In this document: positions 1 to 5,770 of the stretch, one piece after another
Position numbering within the stretch: the first letter of the stretch is position 1
Layout of the letters: each line of letters begins with the position of its first letter
Assembly: GCA_903888395.1 (NCBI GenBank)
Contig: CAISTO010000143.1
Span: 1 to 8,092, forward strand
Direction: 5' to 3'
Source: an uncultured Bacteroidota bacterium
Lineage (GTDB): Bacteria > Bacteroidota > Bacteroidia > UKL13-3
DNA: 8,092 nt
The notes under the pieces: model-generated
Told to the model about the DNA's origin: nothing
Databases searched by the model: none
What the model saw: only the letters and a program-made list of their open reading frames with translations
Made by a program: the position numbers and the translations under genes

Positions 1-32
1 AAATCTCTAAATCAACAAATCTCCAAATCAAC
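1..32. repeat. 16-bp direct repeat, two copies, overlapping the cdaA stop codon
   Basis: AAATCTCTAAATCAAC (1-16) is followed directly by AAATCTCCAAATCAAC (17-32), with one difference. The second copy supplies the TGA stop of cdaA (28-30, minus strand) and two bases of its last codon. The array touches the window edge, so more copies may lie to the left. Similar short A/T-rich arrays are, from memory, common between genes in Bacteroidota. Confidence 0.7.
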
Positions 33-822
33 CCTTCGGTTTAAGTTCTTTATGAAGTAAGTCAATGAGTAATTCTCGGTCAATGGCTTCTTTTATTTTA
101 CCTTCTTTAACAAAACTTATTAAGCCACTTTCTTCGCTAATAACTAAACAAATAGCGTCTGTTTGTTCTGTAATTCCAATTGCAGCTAAGTGACGTAATC
201 CAAATTTATTAATCATATCAGGATTATCACTTACAGGTAATACACAGTTTGCAGCTTTTATTTTGCCTTTGGCAATAATCATAGCACCATCGTGCAATGG
301 ACTATTTTTATTAAATATGGTTAAAATTAATCGTTTGGAGATTTGCGCCTCTATGGTTTCACCACTTGCCGCTAAAAAACGCATTTCACTTGTTTTTGGA
401 AAAATAATAATAGCACCCGTATTGGTTTCGGCTAATACCTGACAAGCATCTACAATGGTTTCAAAATCTAGTTCATCGTTTTCATCTAATTTCCACATCC
501 AAGGAAAAATATGCCACCATTTTTTGTTTTCACCTAAAAAAGAATTCCTTCCAATAATTAATAAAAAGCGCCTAATTTCTTGTTGAAAAACAATTAAAAC
601 TGCCACCACACCAAACCTAGCAAAACCACCTAAAATGGTTTCTAATAATGGCATTTCAAAATATTTTACCACCCACCAAAAAGCATAAAGGGTAAGCAAA
701 CCAATCATAATATTAAAAGCCAAACTACCTTTTAGCCTAACAAATAATTGCCAGGCAATGGCCACCACCAACAAAATGTCAATGAGGTTTATCCAACTAA
801 ATTTATAGGTTAATATTTCCAT
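28..822 (-). CDS. cdaA: Membrane diadenylate cyclase (CdaA/DacA type), c-di-AMP synthase
   Basis: This enzyme condenses two ATP molecules into cyclic di-AMP, a second messenger that controls potassium/osmotic balance and cell-wall homeostasis, at the inner face of the cytoplasmic membrane. The 264-aa protein has the CdaA layout. Three membrane segments lie at about residues 14-30, 36-53 and 65-85, then a linker, then the DisA_N cyclase domain (about 115-240). The DGA nucleotide motif is at 178-180 inside SPLHDGAMI, and an SEESG stretch is at 229-233. The second signature, usually RHR, reads RHL (210-212, GLRHLAAIG), so the third residue is unusual. Length is normal for the family. The ATG at 820-822 gives a full first helix. 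The gene lies downstream of folP on the same strand, 186 nt away, so co-transcription is possible but not shown. Family assignment is secure; activity with the RHL variant is inferred. Confidence 0.93.
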   Translation of the reverse strand: MEILTYKFSWINLIDILLVVAIAWQLFVRLKGSLAFNIMIGLLTLYAFWWVVKYFEMPLLETILGGFARFGVVAVLIVFQQEIRRFLLIIGRNSFLGENKKWWHIFPWMWKLDENDELDFETIVDACQVLAETNTGAIIIFPKTSEMRFLAASGETIEAQISKRLILTIFNKNSPLHDGAMIIAKGKIKAANCVLPVSDNPDMINKFGLRHLAAIGITEQTDAICLVISEESGLISFVKEGKIKEAIDRELLIDLLHKELKPKG

Positions 823-833
823 TGTTTATTGGG

Positions 834-841
834 CAAGTTTA
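834..841 (-). promoter_or_regulatory. Weak candidate -7 element for cdaA
   Basis: On the minus strand this reads TAAACTTG, one base from the Bacteroidota -7 consensus TAnnTTTG, and continues as CCCAAT. The phosphoribosyltransferase gene at 4794-5291 has a very similar TATATTTGCCCATT upstream. No convincing -33 TTTG is seen at 17-20 nt, and the implied leader is only a few bases long, so confidence is low. Confidence 0.25.
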
Positions 842-980
842 CGGAAAAATGTTTGAATTGTATATTTAGATCTTGTAAAATGGAGCATTTCAAGAGATAA
901 ATTAAGCAAAATCTTTAAATTTATAATATTGTTTTTAGCTGAAATATTAAATTATCTTCAAATTATAATTCAACATTCAA

Positions 981-1000
981 TCCCGATGTATCGGGACAAC
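981..1000. repeat. 20-bp dispersed palindromic repeat, copy 1
   Basis: TCCCGATGTATCGGGACAAC contains a perfect inverted repeat: TCCCGAT (981-987), GT, ATCGGGA (990-996). It lies just past the folP stop. A second copy with two substitutions is at 2520-2539. No T-run follows on either strand, so this is not a classical intrinsic terminator, although it could form an mRNA 3' hairpin in the folP transcript. Confidence 0.75.
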
Positions 1001-1008
1001 ATCCACCA

Positions 1009-1854
1009 TTAATTTTCCATCATACCAAATATTTTCACTGCTTCCACCGCTTCTTTTACATCATGAACTCTCAGTATTTTTGCACCTTTCATTAGCGCAA
1101 TGGTATTGGCTACAGTAGTTCCATTTAAAGCATTTTCTGCCGGTTCATTGATGATGTTTTGAATCATTTTCTTTCTCGAAAATCCAACTAAAATGGGTAA
1201 TTCGAAAATTTTGAATCTATCCAATTTATTCAGCAGAGTGTAATTATGTGCTATGTTTTTTCCAAAACCAAAACCTGGATCAATGATGATATCGGCTACG
1301 CCATTTTGTTTTAAAAATTCAATTTTTGGAACAAAATAATCAATCACCTCCAACAAAACATTATTATAAGTTGGATTTTGTTGCATGGTTTTACTATTCC
1401 CTTTTTTATGCATCATGATATAAGGCACTTGATGTTGAATAACGGTATGGAACATTTGTTCATCGTCATCACCTGCCGAAATATCATTAATAATAGCAGC
1501 ACCAGCAATAATGGCTTCGTGAGCTACTTTGGAATTGAAAGTATCAATACTAATGATGGCTTCAGGAAATCTTTTTAAAACATTTTCAATGGCATGAATC
1601 GCAAATTTTAGTTCTGCTTCTGCTCCAATCATGTCAGCACCTGGTCGTGTACTTTGCGCACCAATATCAATAAATGTGGCACCATCGGTCAACATTTTTT
1701 CGGTTTGAAACAAGGCATTATCCATTGAATTGTATTTACCACCATCAAAAAAGCTGTCTGTGGTAATATTTAGAATTCCCATAACCTTAGGTATATCAAG
1801 GTTTATCAGCTTTCCTTTACAATTAATAGTTTTTTTAGATTTAAAAGTTTGCAA
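1009..1854 (-). CDS. folP: Dihydropteroate synthase
   Basis: This cytoplasmic enzyme joins 6-hydroxymethyl-7,8-dihydropterin pyrophosphate to p-aminobenzoate to give dihydropteroate in folate synthesis. It is the sulfonamide target. The 281-aa product is a complete TIM-barrel DHPS. MGILNITTDSFFDGG (25-39) is the first signature and IDIGAQSTRPGA (62-73) is the second, covering the pABA/sulfonamide loop. Further pterin-site residues are SIDT (102-105), NDIS (123-126), DPGFGFGK (192-199), GFSRKK (224-229) and the C-terminal RVHDV (262-266). The ATG at 1852-1854 leaves about 20 residues before the barrel, as usual. The gene diverges from the DUF1599 gene across a 102-nt spacer, and cdaA follows on the same strand. 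No signs of truncation or transfer. Identity is very secure. Confidence 0.97.
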   Translation of the reverse strand: MQTFKSKKTINCKGKLINLDIPKVMGILNITTDSFFDGGKYNSMDNALFQTEKMLTDGATFIDIGAQSTRPGADMIGAEAELKFAIHAIENVLKRFPEAIISIDTFNSKVAHEAIIAGAAIINDISAGDDDEQMFHTVIQHQVPYIMMHKKGNSKTMQQNPTYNNVLLEVIDYFVPKIEFLKQNGVADIIIDPGFGFGKNIAHNYTLLNKLDRFKIFELPILVGFSRKKMIQNIINEPAENALNGTTVANTIALMKGAKILRVHDVKEAVEAVKIFGMMEN

Positions 1855-1877
1855 TGTCGGTTTGGTGTTTATTTTTG
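1848..1877 (+). promoter_or_regulatory. Candidate Bacteroidota promoter for the DUF1599/DoxX genes
   Basis: TTTG at 1848-1851 (-33) and TATTTTTG at 1870-1877 (-7, consensus TAnnTTTG) are separated by 18 nt, which is normal spacing for the phylum. Transcription would start near 1882 and give a leader of roughly 75 nt. The -33 box abuts the folP start codon, so the two divergent transcription units are tightly packed. Assigned from motif match alone. Confidence 0.45.
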
Positions 1878-1956
1878 CGCAATATAAAAATTGCTATTGG
1901 CAAATGGTATTTTTCATGTGTAGCTTTCAAAAATATATTTTTACAAAATAAAAAGA

Positions 1957-2487
1957 ATGAATAAAACGTCCACTCAATACGATGCTGTAATTGGTAAATG
2001 TAGAGCAGTATTTATAAATAAAAATGCTGATTATGGAACTTCATGGCGAATTATGCGCATCAGTAGTATCATAGATCAAATTTATATAAAAGCAAATAGA
2101 ATTAGAACCATAGAAGACAATGGAACAATGATGGTCAATGAAGGAATAGAGCCTGAATTTATGGGTATTATTAACTATTGTATCATGGGTTTAATTCAAT
2201 TGGAACTTGTAGAAAGTAAAGAAATGGATTTAAACATAAACGTTATTGAAAAACTTTACGATAAATATGTGTTTCAAACCAAAACTTTAATGGAAGAAAA
2301 AAACCATGATTATGGTGAGGTTTGGCGCGATATGTTGGTAACTACTTTTACCGATATGATGTTAATGAGGGTTCAAAGAATGAAACAAATATTGGACAAC
2401 AAAGGAAAAACTATTGCCAGCGAAGGCATAGATAGTAATTTAATGGATATGATTAATTATTCAATTTTTGCTTTAATAAAGCTTTAG
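1957..2487 (+). CDS. DUF1599 (Nmad1-type) protein with two tandem domain copies
   Basis: The function is not known. The sequence matches the DUF1599 pattern (PF07659, also called nucleotide modification associated domain 1). The 176-aa protein is an internal duplication: residues 8-83 and 101-176 align almost end to end. Each copy has K-N-x-x-DYG-x-x-WR (22-31 and 115-124), an Asp about 9 residues later (D40, D133), a basic R-rich helix, I-x-DN (52-55, 145-148), EGI (62-64, 156-158), then M-x-x-INY and an aliphatic LI-x-L end (69-82, 163-176). The conserved Asp/Glu/Arg positions on predicted helices resemble a nucleotide- or metal-binding all-alpha fold, but this is inference. There is no signal peptide, so it should be cytoplasmic. 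It diverges from folP and lies 80 nt before the DoxX gene, probably in one transcript. The ATG start follows an A-rich leader. Confidence 0.85.
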   Translation: MNKTSTQYDAVIGKCRAVFINKNADYGTSWRIMRISSIIDQIYIKANRIRTIEDNGTMMVNEGIEPEFMGIINYCIMGLIQLELVESKEMDLNINVIEKLYDKYVFQTKTLMEEKNHDYGEVWRDMLVTTFTDMMLMRVQRMKQILDNKGKTIASEGIDSNLMDMINYSIFALIKL

Positions 2488-2519
2488 GCTTTTAGCCACT
2501 AACAATTTAATTAACTTGC

Positions 2520-2539
2520 TCCCGATGCATTGGGACAAC
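2520..2539. repeat. 20-bp dispersed palindromic repeat, copy 2
   Basis: TCCCGATGCATTGGGACAAC matches copy 1 (981-1000) at 18 of 20 positions. The right arm changes from ATCGGGA to ATTGGGA, which turns a G-C pair into a G-U pair in plus-strand RNA, so the stem survives in that transcript but is weakened on the other strand. It lies between the DUF1599 and DoxX genes. Confidence 0.7.
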
Positions 2540-2567
2540 AATTTTAAAAAACAACAATATAACAAGC

Positions 2568-3680
2568 ATGAAAATCATCACACAAATTAGCCGCATTTTT
2601 GTAGGCGTATTATTTATTGTTTCAGGTTTAATAAAAGCCAACGACACGCTTGGTTTCAGTTATAAATTAGTAGAATATTTTGAGGTATTTAATATGCCTA
2701 TTTTTATTCCTTATGCAGTGGCATTGTCTATGTTCATTTGTATTTTTGAAATAATTAGTGGTGTTGCACTTTTATTAGGAGCGTTTAACAAACTTAATGC
2801 TTGGTTATTACTTTTAATGATTGTTTTCTTTACTATTTTAACTGGTTATTCGGCCATTACTCATAAGGTTACTGATTGTGGCTGCTTTGGCGATGCTGTT
2901 AAACTAAAACCTATTGAATCTTTTTATAAAGATTTGATATTATTAGTACTTATTTTAATTATATTTTTTGGTCAAAAACACCTCAAACCATTAATGAAAT
3001 TTACTTTGCAAAACATTGCATTATCAGTTGCATTTTTGGTAGTAACTTTTTTTACGTTTTATACTTATATGTTTTTACCAATCAAAGATTTTTTACCTTA
3101 TAAAATTGGAAATAACATTCAAGAAAAAATGGTTTGCCCTCCCGGTTCACCTGTTGATTCTGTAATAATGGTATTTATTTACGAAAAAAATGGAGTAAAA
3201 GAAGAATTTGACATGAATAATATTCCAAGTGATACCAACTATAAATTTGTAGATAGAAAGGATAAAATAGTTCGTGAAGGCTGTAAACCGCCTATTCACG
3301 ATTTTAGTTTAACAGATGCAAATGGCAATAATTACACAGATAGTTTATTTGCCAATAAAGGTTACAAACTTATTCTTGTTCAATTAACTGTCAACGGTGG
3401 AAGAGTTGGCTTAGAAAAACAAATAGCATTATTAGCCGATGATTGTAAAAAAGATCAAAAAGAATTTTGGGCTTTAACAGCTACTTCACCTGATAAATTA
3501 GAAGAATATCGCCATCAAAACCAACTCGCTTTTCAATATTATACTGTAGATAATGTTCCTTTAAAATCAATGGTTCGATCTAATCCAGGTTTAGTGTTAA
3601 TGAAAGGAAGTGTGGTTGTAAAAAAATGGAGTGCTTATAACTTTCCTACTTATGATATTGTAACTCGTTACATGAAATAA
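2568..3680 (+). CDS. DoxX/MauE-like membrane protein with thioredoxin-like tail (BT_3928 type)
   Basis: This is an inner-membrane protein of unproven function with the two-part design of the Bacteroidota BT_3928 family. The first half (370 aa in all) has hydrophobic segments at about 6-24, 46-70, 76-97, 120-135 and 149-170, as in DoxX/MauE proteins. A VTDCGCFGD motif (101-109) between the third and fourth segments is typical of MauE-like redox membrane proteins. From about 190 on the chain is soluble and probably periplasmic. KPPIHDFSLTDANG (240-253) and SNPGLVL (338-344) look like an AhpC/thioredoxin fold with its cis-proline, but the place where WCxxC should stand (about 272-280, LTVNGGRV) has no cysteine. 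C190, C239 and C293 remain. A link to disulfide or quinone chemistry is plausible but inferred. Probably transcribed with the DUF1599 gene. Confidence 0.8.
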   Translation: MKIITQISRIFVGVLFIVSGLIKANDTLGFSYKLVEYFEVFNMPIFIPYAVALSMFICIFEIISGVALLLGAFNKLNAWLLLLMIVFFTILTGYSAITHKVTDCGCFGDAVKLKPIESFYKDLILLVLILIIFFGQKHLKPLMKFTLQNIALSVAFLVVTFFTFYTYMFLPIKDFLPYKIGNNIQEKMVCPPGSPVDSVIMVFIYEKNGVKEEFDMNNIPSDTNYKFVDRKDKIVREGCKPPIHDFSLTDANGNNYTDSLFANKGYKLILVQLTVNGGRVGLEKQIALLADDCKKDQKEFWALTATSPDKLEEYRHQNQLAFQYYTVDNVPLKSMVRSNPGLVLMKGSVVVKKWSAYNFPTYDIVTRYMK

Positions 3681-3695
3681 TTCGTAAAATCATGT

Positions 3696-3727
3696 TGCCC
3701 TAAAATAAGTCATTGGGCATCCTTTTT
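3696..3727 (+). terminator. Weak candidate terminator after the DoxX gene
   Basis: TGCCC (3696-3700) pairs with GGGCA (3715-3719) across a 14-nt loop, and CCTTTTTT follows (3721-3728). The stem is only five base pairs and the loop is long, so termination would be partial at best. If real, it separates the DoxX gene from the shikimate kinase and places the TTG at 3713 inside the terminator. Confidence 0.3.
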
Positions 3728-3729
3728 TA

Positions 3730-3774
3730 TTCATCCTTTACATTTCATACTTCATACTTTATCCTTCATCCTTC
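3730..3774. repeat. 7-bp tandem repeat array (TTCATMC)
   Basis: Six consecutive heptamers are visible: TTCATCC, TTTACAT, TTCATAC, TTCATAC, TTTATCC, TTCATCC, followed by a partial TTC. Consensus is TTCAT(A/C)C. The plus strand is pyrimidine-rich. Because 7 is not a multiple of 3, the array reads as unrelated residues in any frame. It lies immediately upstream of the shikimate kinase coding region and accounts for the spurious N-terminal extension of that ORF. Confidence 0.75.
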
Positions 3775-3784
3775 AAAAATAAAA

Positions 3785-4312
3785 ATTATCAAAAATCAAA
3801 GAATATATATAGTAGGAATGCCCGGCTCAGGAAAATCGTCTTGGGGTAAAAAACTTGCCAATGCTTTGCAGTATTCTTTTGTTGATTTAGATAAATTAAT
3901 TGAGCAACGGGAAGAACTTAGTATTGAAGAAATCTTTAATGAAAAAGGTGAAGAATATTTTAGAAATTTAGAACATAAATATTTATTAGAAACTGTTGTC
4001 ATGAATCATGTAGTTATTAGTTGTGGTGGTGGTACACCTTGTTATCATAACAACATGGATTTGATAAATGCAAATGGTATATCTTTTTATTTAAATGGTG
4101 CTATTGGACTTTTAGTGGATAGGATTTTGAGCTCTAAAAGGCAAAGACCGATGTTTTTAGGTATTGAAAAGGCGGAAATTGAAAAAAAAATGGAAGAATT
4201 ATTTCTAAATAGAACTCCTTTTTTTGAGCAAGCACACTATTCATTTAATATACCACAAGAAACATTTCAATCATTTGTAAATAAAGCTATTAGTGTAGTT
4301 TTATTCGCTTAA
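3785..4312 (+). CDS. aroK: Shikimate kinase, start codon uncertain
   Basis: This enzyme phosphorylates shikimate at the 3-OH with ATP, in the chorismate/aromatic amino acid pathway. Numbered from a TTG at 3713, it has the Walker A loop GMPGSGKSS (35-43), shikimate-binding DLD (58-60), the SIEEIFNEKGEEYFR block with its Arg (70-84), CGGGTP (104-109), the lid QRPMF (144-148) and NRTPF (166-170). All key residues are present. The start is the odd part. The open frame reaches TTG 3713, but residues 2-21 are translated from the 7-bp repeat array. Between there and the Walker A loop there is no ATG, GTG or TTG, only ATA 3779, ATT 3785, ATC 3788 and ATA 3803. I place the start at ATT 3785 (175 aa, the usual length) as a guess. 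TTG 3713 is the alternative. Enzyme identity is secure; the N-terminus is not. Confidence 0.85.
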   Translation: MIKNQRIYIVGMPGSGKSSWGKKLANALQYSFVDLDKLIEQREELSIEEIFNEKGEEYFRNLEHKYLLETVVMNHVVISCGGGTPCYHNNMDLINANGISFYLNGAIGLLVDRILSSKRQRPMFLGIEKAEIEKKMEELFLNRTPFFEQAHYSFNIPQETFQSFVNKAISVVLFA

Positions 4313-4401
4313 TATTTGCTTTGTTTTAACTTTAAAAACTACAATGTTGATAATGTGTGAAAATTTATTTTTATATTTTTTTCAAAAAAAAAGATGCAAC
4401 G

Positions 4402-4432
4402 CTTGATTTTTTCATTTGTATAACTACTTTCG
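4402..4432 (+). promoter_or_regulatory. Candidate promoter for the HU gene
   Basis: CTTG at 4402-4405 and TACTTTCG at 4425-4432 are 19 nt apart, close to the Bacteroidota -33 TTTG and -7 TAnnTTTG elements, with one mismatch in each. Transcription would begin near 4438, giving a leader of about 23 nt ending in an A-rich stretch before the ATG at 4462. Confidence 0.45.
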
Positions 4433-4461
4433 TTATGCAAAACTTTAAAAAATAAATAAAA

Positions 4462-4734
4462 ATGAACAAATCAGATTTAATCGACTCAATGGCAAAAGCT
4501 GCCGGTACTACTAAAGTTCAAGCTGCTGCTGCTTTAGATGCTTTCATGTTATCAACTCAAGGTGCGTTAAAGAAAAACGACAAAGTAATCTTAGTTGGTT
4601 TTGGAACATTTTCAGTAACTAAGCGTGCTGCACGTAAAGGACGTAATCCTCAAACTGGAGCTGAAATTAACATCCCTGCAAAAAAGGTTGTTAAATTCAA
4701 AGCAGGTGCTAATTTACAAGCTAAAGTTAAGTAA
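4462..4734 (+). CDS. hup: HU-family histone-like DNA-binding protein
   Basis: This small basic dimeric protein bends and compacts DNA in the nucleoid. The 90-aa length is exactly that of HU. The N-terminal helical pair is residues 1-38, with MNKSDLIDSMA at the start. VILVGFGTFSV (42-52) is the family beta-strand signature. The minor-groove arm carries RNPQTG (61-66), including the proline that intercalates between base pairs in HU/IHF. The chain ends in a Lys-rich helix. Codon use is tidier and richer in GCT, CGT and AAC than in neighbouring genes, as expected for an abundant protein. It has its own candidate promoter and a strong terminator 18 nt after the stop codon, so it is probably a single-gene unit. 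HU cannot be told from other homodimeric HU paralogues here. Confidence 0.97.
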   Translation: MNKSDLIDSMAKAAGTTKVQAAAALDAFMLSTQGALKKNDKVILVGFGTFSVTKRAARKGRNPQTGAEINIPAKKVVKFKAGANLQAKVK

Positions 4735-4752
4735 TTAACAAGCTGTAATCAC

Positions 4753-4788
4753 AAAAAAACGCTTCTAATTTTAGAAGCGTTTTTTTTT
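4753..4788. terminator. Bidirectional intrinsic terminator between hup and the phosphoribosyltransferase gene
   Basis: A perfect 10-bp stem, ACGCTTCTAA (4759-4768) and TTAGAAGCGT (4771-4780), closes on a TT loop. It is flanked by an A-run on the left (4753-4759) and a T-run on the right (4781-4788). It therefore has a U-tail in both directions and serves both convergent genes, ending only 6 nt from the minus-strand stop at 4794. Confidence 0.93.
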
Positions 4789-4793
4789 GTGGC

Positions 4794-5291
4794 TTATTGT
4801 AAATAAACATCTAATTGTTTTTTCTTATTTATTTCAACACTCACATGTTCTTGAAATGTAGTGTTCAATTGTATGCCAGTATAATCAGCAGCAACGGGGA
4901 ATTTTTTATGATTCCTATCTACCAAAACTGCTACCTGAATTTTAGGTGCTTTCAAACTCAAAAAAGGTAACAATGCATAAACCATTGCTCTTCCTGTATT
5001 TAATACATCATCAACAACAACTACAGTTCCCTTTATATCAAATTTCAAAGGTTTTATAACCGTTGTATCAACCGATGGATTTTCTTTTTCAATAGTAATT
5101 TCTAATAAGTTAGATTTTAAATTACTGATTAAATCTAATTCGTTTTGTAAAAGTTTTGCTATTTCAAAACCTCTTGAACTGATACCAACTAACGTAATGT
5201 ATTTATCGCCAAAATTATTTTCATAAATTTGATAAGCCATTCGCTTAATTATTTTTTCAATATCGGAATGATGAAGTACTTTTGTTTTCAC
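4794..5291 (-). CDS. PyrR-like phosphoribosyltransferase family protein
   Basis: This cytoplasmic type I phosphoribosyltransferase of 165 aa uses PRPP and resembles PyrR/uracil-type enzymes more than hypoxanthine ones. The PRPP-binding loop VVVVDDVLNTGRA is at 90-102 with the acidic pair D94/D95. GISSRG (36-41) sits at the pyrophosphate loop. LVDRNHKKFPVAADYTG (123-139) resembles the LVDRGHRELPIRADY region of PyrR. Whether it makes UMP, salvages another base or only regulates cannot be decided from sequence. The start is GTG (minus-strand codon at 5289-5291). The next upstream codons in frame are ACT and then the stop TAA, so no earlier start exists, and the first ATG (residue 18) would cut into the first helix. 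The gene is convergent with hup and shares its terminator. A TATATTTG element lies 20 nt upstream. Confidence 0.85.
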   Translation of the reverse strand: MKTKVLHHSDIEKIIKRMAYQIYENNFGDKYITLVGISSRGFEIAKLLQNELDLISNLKSNLLEITIEKENPSVDTTVIKPLKFDIKGTVVVVDDVLNTGRAMVYALLPFLSLKAPKIQVAVLVDRNHKKFPVAADYTGIQLNTTFQEHVSVEINKKKQLDVYLQ

Positions 5292-5293
5292 AG

Positions 5294-5330
5294 TTTAAGT
5301 TTTTAATGGGCAAATATATTTAAACTTAAA
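5294..5330. promoter_or_regulatory. Promoter region of the phosphoribosyltransferase gene with flanking inverted repeat
   Basis: On the minus strand, 5311-5318 reads TATATTTG, an exact TAnnTTTG -7 element, with the GTG start 20 nt further on. It is enclosed by a 9-bp perfect inverted repeat, TTTAAGTTT (5294-5302) and AAACTTAAA (5322-5330). A possible -33 (TTCGG, 5336-5340) is poor. The arms could be an operator or a 5' leader stem, but both are A/T-rich and may be chance. Confidence 0.4.
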
Positions 5331-5412
5331 AGGATTCCGAACACAATTTTAATGAAATTGAATTAGAATTTTGTTAGGCTAAATAGTAAAAAGTTTTTTT
5401 TTGAAAAATATA

Positions 5413-5443
5413 TTTGCTTTTATTTCAAAAAAAATTACTTTTG
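5413..5443 (+). promoter_or_regulatory. Promoter for rpmE2
   Basis: TTTG (5413-5416, -33) and TACTTTTG (5436-5443, -7) are 19 nt apart, a full match to the Bacteroidota consensus. Transcription would start near 5449, leaving a leader of about 16 nt to the ATG at 5465. An overlapping TATATTTG (5409-5416) could be a second -7 element. The promoter lies inside the longer open frame that begins at 5414, which argues against that start. Confidence 0.6.
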
Positions 5444-5464
5444 CACTCCAAAATAACAAATAAA

Positions 5465-5713
5465 ATGAAAGCAGGAATTCATCCAGAAAATTATAGAAAA
5501 GTTGCATTTAAAGACATGAGTAATGGTTATACTTTTGTAACTGGTTCAGCAGTAGAAACAAAAGAAACAATTACAATGGAAGATGGTGTTGAATATCCAC
5601 TTTTTAAAGTAGAGATTTCTTCAAAATCACATCCTTTCTTCACAGGACAAAATATGTTAATTGATACAGCTGGTCGTATTGACAAGTTTCAAAAACGTTA
5701 CGGAAAAAAATAA
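5465..5713 (+). CDS. rpmE2: 50S ribosomal protein L31 type B (zinc-free)
   Basis: This is bL31, a component of the large ribosomal subunit at the bridge with the small-subunit head. The 82-aa product has the family pattern MKAGIHPENYRKVAFKDMSN (1-20), KVEISSKSHPFFTGQ (48-62) and DTAGRIDKFQKRY (67-79). It has no cysteine, so it lacks the CxxC zinc ribbon of type A L31. The length also fits type B. The frame is open for 17 codons further upstream (to 5414), but ATG 5465 is chosen for three reasons: it gives the conserved MKxGIHP start, the upstream residues are not family-like, and a good promoter occupies the extension. Its own promoter and terminator make it a single-gene unit. Confidence 0.97.
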   Translation: MKAGIHPENYRKVAFKDMSNGYTFVTGSAVETKETITMEDGVEYPLFKVEISSKSHPFFTGQNMLIDTAGRIDKFQKRYGKK

Positions 5714-5735
5714 TTTATTTATTTTTTCAATATTT

Positions 5736-5770
5736 AAAGCCTTCCAATTTGGGAGGCTTTTTTATTTTTA
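5736..5770 (+). terminator. Intrinsic terminator after rpmE2
   Basis: AAAGCCTTCC (5736-5745) pairs with GGGAGGCTTT (5751-5760) around the loop AATTT, with nine Watson-Crick pairs and one G-U pair. The T-rich tail TTTATTTTTA follows. It lies 22 nt after the rpmE2 stop and separates that gene from the GlmU-family gene. Confidence 0.85.

Noticed and set aside
823..1008. Small coding frame between folP and cdaA
   Set aside because: Minus-strand ATGs here lead to stops within about 20 codons and none shows a recognisable pattern.
1378..1951. Plus-strand open frames antisense to folP and its upstream region
   Set aside because: They lie opposite a complete, motif-rich folP frame, have no family features, and the second runs through the divergent promoter region.
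3796..4002. Minus-strand open frame opposite aroK
   Set aside because: It is the complement of the kinase core; composition follows the shikimate kinase codons and no domain is recognisable.
5414..5464. 17-codon N-terminal extension of L31
   Set aside because: L31 type B starts with MKxGIHPENY, and the extension contains the promoter.
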